The position numbers and the translations under genes are program-made. The notes beneath the pieces are model-generated. The model ran no database searches. It was not told the DNA's origin and saw only the letters and a list, made by a program, of their open reading frames with translations. Below, piece by piece: positions 1 to 5,919 of a stretch of 64,000 nucleotides of DNA (positions are counted from its first letter, which is position 1; each line of letters starts with the position of its first letter). The DNA is from a virus: the IMG/VR virus record IMGVR_UViG_3300023184_004591, positions 31,293 to 95,292 of that record; one strand, 5' to 3'.

Positions 1-191
1 CCACCTTCTCTAACTCTAAATTCAACGTCCGATAATTTTAAATAGTCTGCCTTTAATACAACTAAACCTTTATACGTTACGGAAAATACGTGTCTATGTA
101 AGTCATAGTAACACATTACTTTTTTACCAATTAAATCGTTAATATTACTTTTTAACAATTCTTCTTGTTCCTCAGTTATTATTATTCTCAT
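1..191 (-). CDS. Hypothetical protein, 3' end outside the window
   Basis: Reading leftward from an ATG at 189-191 the frame stays open to the window edge (63 codons seen). The peptide begins MRIIITEEQEELLKSN and continues with a basic, beta-prone stretch ending EFRVREGG. The ATG overlaps the TGA stop of the upstream gene at 188-190 (ATGA), the usual junction of translationally coupled phage genes. I do not recognise the family. It belongs to the same leftward unit as the gene at 188-700. Confidence 0.6.
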   Translation of the reverse strand, partial: MRIIITEEQEELLKSNINDLIGKKVMCYYDLHRHVFSVTYKGLVVLKADYLKLSDVEFRVREG

Positions 192-700
192 AATCCTCTA
201 AATTCGTTTGGTCCAACAGGAGATCCTATTATTGTTCTATAAAAAGGTTTATACCCTTTATAAGTATGTTTTATATCCGAAGTGACACGACCATCATTAA
301 CCACCGTGTAGTATCTTACAAAACTTTCCGTATCGTAATACCCAATATAATCACCGAATTGAATGTCTATTTCTAAGTCCTCTAAAGTTTTTAAATAAAC
401 GGACATTGTAATATTACCAGGTTCAAACTGATCCATTTTAGTGGAACCTAATAATTTGTTTTCAGGTGCCGCAATCCCCACATACGCATTAAACTCAACA
501 GGGGGTAAAAATTTAATACCATCTTTAACTGTTTCACCATATACGTCGTCAATTTTGGTTTTTATTTTATCAACTCTATAAAGTACACAAGTGTAATTCA
601 TATCACCAATTAACCATTCCTGACCCATCTCAACCTCAAGGTTAAAATCGTTCTCACCAAAAAATTTACCTAGTCTTGTTATAGGAACTCTATTCGCCAT
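188..700 (-). CDS. Putative virion structural protein (170 aa)
   Basis: Starts at the ATG at 698-700 (MANRVPITRLGKFF). A longer TTG-started reading to 829 is rejected because it runs through the promoter-like palindrome at 708-723. The protein is beta-rich and acidic, with no signal peptide or membrane segment and no catalytic motif. The Tyr/Asp-rich core (FGDYIGYYDTESFVRYYTV) and the position near a probable neck gene suggest a head-tail connector or neck component of a T4-like virion, but this is inference. Its stop overlaps the next leftward gene by ATGA. Confidence 0.55.
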   Translation of the reverse strand: MANRVPITRLGKFFGENDFNLEVEMGQEWLIGDMNYTCVLYRVDKIKTKIDDVYGETVKDGIKFLPPVEFNAYVGIAAPENKLLGSTKMDQFEPGNITMSVYLKTLEDLEIDIQFGDYIGYYDTESFVRYYTVVNDGRVTSDIKHTYKGYKPFYRTIIGSPVGPNEFRGL

Positions 701-707
701 TTTGTCG

Positions 708-723
708 TATTTATTGATAAATA
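708..723. promoter_or_regulatory. Palindromic late-promoter-like element, probably bidirectional
   Basis: TATTTATTGATAAATA reads as TATTTATCAATAAATA on the other strand, so both strands carry the TATTTAT motif found before many genes here. For the leftward gene the motif begins 23 nt from its ATG at 700. A second, weaker rightward copy (TATTTTTATAAAAAAC, 737-752) lies 22 nt before the TTG at 759 of the helicase gene. Confidence 0.5.
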
Positions 724-758
724 TCTTTTTTATTGTTATTTTTATAAAAAACAAAATT

Positions 759-2528
759 TTGGAAGTTACCCCATCACTAATAGAGCATAAAGCTTTGTCC
801 TTATTGGACTCGTATTCGGGTGCCAACAATCACATATTGTATCTAAAAACAAAAAAAGAAACAAGTAAAAAGTTTTATCCAACAAGAACTCAAGCAGATT
901 ACATTATAAATTATTTTGATACAACACCTAAGGTTGCACGTAAGTGGGTTGATCTTGACACTTATTTCGCAAAGAAGTTTGCTGAAGAAAGATACTTGAT
1001 GGAAACCCCTGAAAAAATTTACATTGAGAAATTATTAGTAGAAAAAGAAAAATCATATCATATTTGGGGTAAGTTTTTTGATAAGGATCCTTTAACAGAA
1101 TTTTGGGTACCTAAATCTTCGTTAATTAAAACTCACAATGTCGAGAAGGTTGAAGTTGATTATTCTAAATATGATCACCGACCACCATTGGAACATCAAA
1201 AAGAGGCGGTAGAAAAATTGGCAGGATCAAGACGATTCATTCTTGCTGATGACATGGGTCTTGGTAAAACAACCGCAACAATTATTGCGGCTTTAGAGAC
1301 AGGTGCAAAAAAAATATTAATTATTTGTCCTGCATCGTTAAAGATAAATTGGCAACGTGAAATTGAAAATTATTCAGATAGACCTGTTTATATTGCAGAG
1401 GGGAAGAAATTTTCAACTGAGTCTGATTTTGTGATTGTAAACTATGATATCCTAAAAAATTTCCACGACATTGACCCAAAAAAGAAAGACGGATCAATAT
1501 TAACACAATCAAACTTTGACCTTGTTATTTTAGATGAGGCACATATGATCTCAAATCCTCAAGCTCAACGAACAAAGATTATAAATCATTTCGTTAAAGA
1601 TATTAAAAGAGTTTGGTTGTTAACTGGAACTCCGATGACTTCTCGCCCAATGAACTATTATAACTTACTGAATATTATTGAATCACCTGTTGCACAGAAT
1701 TGGATGGCTTATGCTATTCGTTATTGTCAAGGTTACCAATTTATGGCAGGTAAAAGAAAAGTTTGGAATGTAACGGGAGCATCTAATTTGGAGGAGTTGA
1801 GAGATCGTACTTCAAAACAGATACTTCGAAGATTAAAAGAAGACGTGTTAGATCTTCCCGATAAAATTATTTCCCCTGTCTACCTTCGTTTGAAATCTAA
1901 AGACTATGAGGAATTAATGGGGGAGTATTATGATTGGTTTGACAATAAAAAAGATGAGTCATCATCTCTTACTGTTCAGTTCTCAAAATTAATGAAAGTA
2001 CGTAAGGTTATTGCAAATGAAAAAACAAAACAGACAATTGAATTTGCTGAGAATATTATTGAACAAGGCAAAAAAGTTATAATCTTCACTAACTTCACTG
2101 ATACTTTACAAACAATCTATAATCATTTTGGAAAACAAGCGGTTTATTTAGATGGTAGTTGTTCCAAACCTCATCGTCAAAATGCGGTTGATGAGTTTCA
2201 AGAGAACGATAAAATTAAAGTATTTGTTGGGAACTTAAAAGCTGCGGGTGTTGGATTAACTTTAACTGCCGCTGAGGTTGTGATTATGAATGACCTATCA
2301 TTTGTTCCCGCCGAACACGCACAGGCCGAAGATAGGGCATATCGTTATGGTCAAAAATCAAACGTACTTGTTTATTATCCATTGTATGAAAATACAATAG
2401 AAGGTGCGGTTTATGATATACTAAATCGTAAAAAAGAAATCATTAGAACCGTTATGGGGGATGAACAACCCGAAAATGTTGGTGATGTTGTTGAGGAAAT
2501 ACTTGGTTTAATTAATAAGAGAAGGTAA
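759..2528 (+). CDS. SNF2-family superfamily 2 DNA helicase/translocase
   Basis: An ATP-dependent DNA translocase of the SNF2/SMARCAL1 type, probably acting in phage DNA repair, recombination or fork remodelling. Numbered from the TTG at 759 (589 aa): Q-like motif PPLEHQKEAV near 142, Walker A DDMGLGKT about 164-171, DEAH about 259-262, motif III LLTGTP, and a C-terminal RecA lobe ending in the SNF2 arginine-finger motif EDRAYRYGQ. No ATG lies upstream of the conserved N-terminal region. The TTG at 759 is preferred because a promoter-like motif at 737 precedes it by 22 nt, the spacing seen at other genes; a TTG at 702 lies before the palindrome at 708-723 and is less likely. T4 UvsW has a related role but lacks the SNF2 hallmark. 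Confidence 0.88.
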   Translation: MEVTPSLIEHKALSLLDSYSGANNHILYLKTKKETSKKFYPTRTQADYIINYFDTTPKVARKWVDLDTYFAKKFAEERYLMETPEKIYIEKLLVEKEKSYHIWGKFFDKDPLTEFWVPKSSLIKTHNVEKVEVDYSKYDHRPPLEHQKEAVEKLAGSRRFILADDMGLGKTTATIIAALETGAKKILIICPASLKINWQREIENYSDRPVYIAEGKKFSTESDFVIVNYDILKNFHDIDPKKKDGSILTQSNFDLVILDEAHMISNPQAQRTKIINHFVKDIKRVWLLTGTPMTSRPMNYYNLLNIIESPVAQNWMAYAIRYCQGYQFMAGKRKVWNVTGASNLEELRDRTSKQILRRLKEDVLDLPDKIISPVYLRLKSKDYEELMGEYYDWFDNKKDESSSLTVQFSKLMKVRKVIANEKTKQTIEFAENIIEQGKKVIIFTNFTDTLQTIYNHFGKQAVYLDGSCSKPHRQNAVDEFQENDKIKVFVGNLKAAGVGLTLTAAEVVIMNDLSFVPAEHAQAEDRAYRYGQKSNVLVYYPLYENTIEGAVYDILNRKKEIIRTVMGDEQPENVGDVVEEILGLINKRR

Positions 2529-2537
2529 ATCTTTTTG

Positions 2538-2560
2538 TTAATGATAATATTTATCATTAA
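2538..2560. promoter_or_regulatory. Perfect inverted repeat overlapping the start of the peptidase-SOD gene
   Basis: TTAATGATAA (2538-2547), a 3-nt loop TAT, and TTATCATTAA (2551-2560) are exact reverse complements, and the last base is the A of the ATG. There is no T-run after it, so it is not an intrinsic terminator. It contains TATTTAT at 2548-2554, 12 nt from the start codon. It may be an operator, a promoter element, or an mRNA hairpin limiting access to the start codon. Confidence 0.55.
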
Positions 2561-3648
2561 TGAAAGTAAGCATCAAACGTACAAATTCAGGACTTGATCC
2601 AAAGTATAACGAGTTAATTCACACCTTTATTAAATTCTTACAAAAGAATTATCAATTAAGGGACAATATTACTATTGAATTTGTTGGTGAGAAAACAGGT
2701 GGAATGTCCACAGGTAGTCATCACCCTGAAAATGGAATCAAAGTTTTAACTGACGGTAGATTAAATCGTGATATAATGAGAACATTAGCTCACGAGTGGG
2801 TTCATGCCTACCAAAGAAATGTTCTTAAAAGAGAACAAGGTCCAAACATTGGTGGTCAGAATGAAGATGAGGCAAATGCTTATGCTGGTCGACTAATCAA
2901 AATGTTTGAAGAAGAATTCCCACAATTTAATGAATTTGTTTTTGAAGGTTTAAAAGGGATTAACAATAAAATTAATCTTATTAATGAACAAATTCTATTA
3001 TCAGAAAAACAAAATATCAAAAAAGATTTTATAATGGAGATGAAAAAAATTGGGATTGAGAAATTACCATACTCCTATTCATCAATGAAACAATTTGTGG
3101 ATCCTGAAACTATGGACATCCATTATAACAAACATTATAAAGGTTATGTTAAAAAATTAAACGACGCACTTGCAAACAAAAAGGGTGATGTTGAATTGGA
3201 AGACATAATTAAAAACATCAGTAAGTACGACACTAAAGTTAGAAATAATGCCGGTGGAGCATTTAACCACGCTTTATTTTGGAAAATGTTAAGTCCGACT
3301 AAACAGAAACCAAGTGGTGAAGTATTTGATAAAATTGTAAAACAATACGGAAATATTAAAAAATTAAAAGATGAATTTAATCAAGTGGCTAAAGATCGAT
3401 TTGGATCAGGATGGACTTGGTTAATTTTAACTAAGAATAATAGATTAAAAATTATTTCTACACCTAATCAAGATAACCCATTAATGAATATTGTTAAAGA
3501 TGGTGGTTATCCATTATTAGGTCTTGATGTGTGGGAACACGCATACTATCTAAAATATCGTAATAAACGTGACGAATATATTAATAATTTTTGGAATCAC
3601 GTTAATTGGGAATTTGTTAACGAACTATATTTGTTAAGAACAAAATAA
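2560..3648 (+). CDS. HExxH metallopeptidase-like domain fused to Fe/Mn superoxide dismutase
   Basis: One uninterrupted frame of 362 aa. Residues about 1-125 form a zincin-like domain with HEWVH (78-82) and a downstream NEDEANAYAGRL in which Glu104 could be the third zinc ligand. Residues about 168-360 are a full Fe/Mn-type superoxide dismutase: LPYSYSSMKQFVDPETM start, metal ligands His188, His237, Asp323 and His327, second-shell His192, Tyr196, Gln304 (NQDNPLM, as in Mn enzymes) and Glu326. The SOD half should convert superoxide to hydrogen peroxide and oxygen. A helical, charged linker (about 130-166) joins the halves. No signal peptide, so it acts in the cytoplasm or the virion. It lies between a helicase and a neck gene and is preceded by a perfect inverted repeat. 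Confidence 0.9.
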   Translation: MKVSIKRTNSGLDPKYNELIHTFIKFLQKNYQLRDNITIEFVGEKTGGMSTGSHHPENGIKVLTDGRLNRDIMRTLAHEWVHAYQRNVLKREQGPNIGGQNEDEANAYAGRLIKMFEEEFPQFNEFVFEGLKGINNKINLINEQILLSEKQNIKKDFIMEMKKIGIEKLPYSYSSMKQFVDPETMDIHYNKHYKGYVKKLNDALANKKGDVELEDIIKNISKYDTKVRNNAGGAFNHALFWKMLSPTKQKPSGEVFDKIVKQYGNIKKLKDEFNQVAKDRFGSGWTWLILTKNNRLKIISTPNQDNPLMNIVKDGGYPLLGLDVWEHAYYLKYRNKRDEYINNFWNHVNWEFVNELYLLRTK

Positions 3649-3653
3649 TAAGA

Positions 3654-3667
3654 TATTTATAAATAAA
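3654..3667 (+). promoter_or_regulatory. Late-promoter-like motif
   Basis: TATTTATAAATAAA, containing an exact T4-type late core TATAAATA at 3658-3665. It begins 20 nt upstream of the ATG at 3674. One of the two cleanest examples of the recurring motif. Confidence 0.65.
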
Positions 3668-3673
3668 ACTTAT

Positions 3674-4798
3674 ATGTCGATAATTAGCGAACCAGAAAGA
3701 AGTGACCTATACAAAAAAGTGAAACACGTTTTAGGTGCCCCACTTAGAAGTATAGAATTGGAAGAGGAACAAATGGACACTCTTCTTGAATTTTCTATTG
3801 ATGAATATTCACAATACGTACAAGATTGGTTAACTGAATCTCAGTGGACTAATTTATATAACTTAAACATGGACACACAATCATTATCAAAAGCGTTCAC
3901 AACAAGAAGTTTAGATTACGAAACACGATACACTTATGCGTATTCTAAAATTGTAGGTTTACAGGCAGGTGGAGATTCGGTATTGAAAAAAGATTTTATA
4001 CAATTAGTTCCTAATCAACAAATATATGAAATTCCTGAAAATAGAGAATTAAATGAATTGTTATGGTTCACACCAGCAACTTTAAATAGTTCAATGTTTG
4101 GGGCAGGATTTGGATTCGGAGAATTTGGTGGTGGTATCGGTGGTGCGGGTGGATTCGCACAAATGGGTAACATGGCAGGAAGTTATTTTATGATGCCGGC
4201 ATTTGATATGTTATTGAGAATGCAAGAGATAAACATCCAAAAAAGAATTATTTCAGGTGATTTAACTTATAGAGTAACCGCATTACCAGGAGGTAAAAAG
4301 GCAGTTCACTTAATGAACACACCCGGAGGTAAATTTGATTTCGGTAACTCAACTTTAATGAAAGGTAGAGTTTGGTATTGGTACTATGATGTTGGACCTG
4401 AAGATAGAGATGAATGTTTAAAAAACAATCCTGATATTATTAAATTACCTTCTGACGTACCATACGAAAAGGTTAGTTGGGTGGATCTTAATAACCCAGC
4501 ACAAATTTGGGTTAGAAGATGGTTTATTGCTTATTGTAAAGAAACATTAGCGAGAGTAAGAGGTAAGTTTAGTGGTAATCTTAAATCACCTGATGGTGAT
4601 TTAACTATGGATTATGCTGCATTAGCAACCGAAGCAAAAGACGAAAAAACAAAATTGATTGATGAGTTAATTGGTGCCGAAGGTAGACTAACAAGGTTGA
4701 AACCTGAAAAAGTAATGGAACGTGAAGCATTAATTGCTGAGAATTTAAATAAGTCACTTAAGTTTAGGGCAATGCCAAGACAAATATACGTTATTTAA
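3674..4798 (+). CDS. Putative T4 gp13-like neck protein
   Basis: 374 aa, soluble. The N-terminal half begins MSIISEPERSDLYKKV. A Gly/Phe/Met-rich low-complexity insertion follows at about residues 155-175. The C-terminal half contains WVRRWFIAYCKETLARVRGKF, a pattern I associate with gp13-type head-completion/neck proteins of T4-like phages, which seal the filled head and join it to the tail. The assignment rests on this motif and the structural context and needs a profile search. Late-type promoter directly upstream; the next gene follows after 1 nt. Confidence 0.5.
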   Translation: MSIISEPERSDLYKKVKHVLGAPLRSIELEEEQMDTLLEFSIDEYSQYVQDWLTESQWTNLYNLNMDTQSLSKAFTTRSLDYETRYTYAYSKIVGLQAGGDSVLKKDFIQLVPNQQIYEIPENRELNELLWFTPATLNSSMFGAGFGFGEFGGGIGGAGGFAQMGNMAGSYFMMPAFDMLLRMQEINIQKRIISGDLTYRVTALPGGKKAVHLMNTPGGKFDFGNSTLMKGRVWYWYYDVGPEDRDECLKNNPDIIKLPSDVPYEKVSWVDLNNPAQIWVRRWFIAYCKETLARVRGKFSGNLKSPDGDLTMDYAALATEAKDEKTKLIDELIGAEGRLTRLKPEKVMEREALIAENLNKSLKFRAMPRQIYVI

Positions 4799-4799
4799 T

Positions 4800-5150
4800 A
4801 TGCCAATAATTAAAGAAATACCAATAAGAAAGACTATAATGAAAGAAAATATTGTCATAGAAGATAATACCAAGTACGATAATTTAATTCTATTTGAAAA
4901 ACATTATACCACAAATGGTGAGGATCTTATTATTGTTAAAACAATTGGTGGATCAGAAATTTTATTAAACTCTGAAACCACCAATCGTGTTATTATAAAA
5001 TCATTGGTTAGTGTTTTAATTAAACCTAACACAGGTAAAATTGATGAGGAGTGGGATGAACTATTGTTAGAAAAAGGGGCTTGTGTCCAATTTCAATTTG
5101 TTCAGGGTAACTGGTATGTGCTTTCGTCCGATGGAATAAAAATTTCCTAA
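4800..5150 (+). CDS. Hypothetical small beta-rich protein
   Basis: 116 aa, begins one base after the preceding stop, so probably translationally coupled to the neck gene. The sequence alternates hydrophobic and polar residues, with DEEWDELLLEKGACVQFQF and a final GNWYVLSSDGIKI, typical of a small beta-sandwich or carbohydrate-binding-like domain in virion proteins. Its last 4 bases overlap the 3' end of the leftward HNH gene. Function unknown; minor virion component is the likely role by context. Confidence 0.55.
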   Translation: MPIIKEIPIRKTIMKENIVIEDNTKYDNLILFEKHYTTNGEDLIIVKTIGGSEILLNSETTNRVIIKSLVSVLIKPNTGKIDEEWDELLLEKGACVQFQFVQGNWYVLSSDGIKIS

Positions 5151-5746
5151 AGTATTTTAGAACCTTTAGTCATATTATCTTTAGACCATAAAGGTTGTAA
5201 GTTACTATAATGACATAATTTATAGATCTCTTCCTCTGTTTTTGCCGAAGATAATGGAATTATATGGTCAATATGCCAACCATAAAAACTTTTATTATCC
5301 CAAGTCATTCCATCTGTAAATTTACTTTCCAAATATTCTTTTAAAAATTTAATATCACAACCTAAATAATCCACTGACCTATTATTTTTAACATATCCAT
5401 AGTCTCTAAAAATATCTTTTAATCTATTCCTATAATTTGTTTTTAATTTAAACAGAATATCTTCATTATATTTTTTTTTAAAATAGTTTGAGTGATAATC
5501 TCTAACCTTATCTTTATTTTTATTTTTCCATTTTTTTGTATATTCATAAGATATTCCATGATTCTTATCAAGAAAATTTTTTTGAATATCTTTGTATTTT
5601 TTATCGTTATTTAACCTCCAAGTGGTTGAATTTTTATTTTGACAAATCTTACAATTACTTCTTAATTTATCTTTACCATATGAATTTTTATAAAACTCAC
5701 AAACATTTTTTATTTCTTTACACTTACTACAAATTTTTGTTTCCAT
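5147..5746 (-). CDS. Free-standing HNH endonuclease (homing-type)
   Basis: 199 aa. N-terminal zinc finger with Cys6-x2-Cys9 and Cys32-x2-Cys35, a Lys/Asn-rich middle, and a C-terminal HNH nuclease: WHIDHIIPL with Asp160 and His161, then Asn182 and Asn191 in the NLQPLW...DNMTKGSK block. Such free-standing HNH enzymes nick or cut DNA and often move with their gene by homing. It lies on the minus strand against a rightward structural gene, overlapping that gene's 3' end by 4 nt, and overlaps the upstream ribbon-helix-helix gene by 20 nt. Its codon use is even more AT- and Lys/Asn-rich than its neighbours, consistent with an inserted element. Confidence 0.85.
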   Translation of the reverse strand: METKICSKCKEIKNVCEFYKNSYGKDKLRSNCKICQNKNSTTWRLNNDKKYKDIQKNFLDKNHGISYEYTKKWKNKNKDKVRDYHSNYFKKKYNEDILFKLKTNYRNRLKDIFRDYGYVKNNRSVDYLGCDIKFLKEYLESKFTDGMTWDNKSFYGWHIDHIIPLSSAKTEEEIYKLCHYSNLQPLWSKDNMTKGSKIL

Positions 5747-5882
5747 AATATTCTCTAACTAATTTTTCTATTATGCGGGAAACCATTATCTTTTCTTCTT
5801 TTATTTTATCATATAAAATTCTATCAAGACTAATGCTAACTTTAACTTTTTTTTCTTCTTTATTTTTTTTAAGTCTTCCCAT
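5727..5882 (-). CDS. Ribbon-helix-helix DNA-binding protein (CopG/Arc-like)
   Basis: 51 aa from the ATG at 5880-5882 (MGRLKKNKEEKKVKVSISL). A longer TTG-started reading overlaps the polymerase gene and is rejected. VKVSISLDRILYDKIKEEK followed by VSRIIEKLVREYYG matches the short beta-strand plus two helices of ribbon-helix-helix repressors, which bind DNA as dimers. It immediately precedes and overlaps the HNH gene, so it probably controls that cassette. Confidence 0.7.
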   Translation of the reverse strand: MGRLKKNKEEKKVKVSISLDRILYDKIKEEKIMVSRIIEKLVREYYGNKNL

Positions 5883-5886
5883 AATA

Positions 5887-5893
5887 ATAAATA
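5887..5893 (-). promoter_or_regulatory. TATTTAT motif upstream of the RHH gene
   Basis: On the minus strand TATTTATTATT begins 11 nt before the ATG at 5882. It belongs to the same recurring family as the structural-gene promoters, at the short end of the spacing range. Confidence 0.4.
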
Positions 5894-5919
5894 TATAGTT
5901 TTTTATAAAAATACTACTT

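Noticed and set aside
702-758. TTG start at 702 for the SNF2 gene
   Set aside because: It lies before the motif at 708-723 and adds a hydrophobic, AT-biased peptide; TTG at 759 fits the spacing rule better, though the true start remains open.
188-829. Longer leftward reading of the structural gene (TTG start at 829)
   Set aside because: It runs across the promoter-like palindrome and into the helicase N-terminus. The ATG at 700 with MANRVPITRL is a normal start.
5536-5748. Plus-strand frame over the HNH gene
   Set aside because: Hydrophobic, Tyr/Phe-rich shadow of an AT-rich gene; no motif, no start context.
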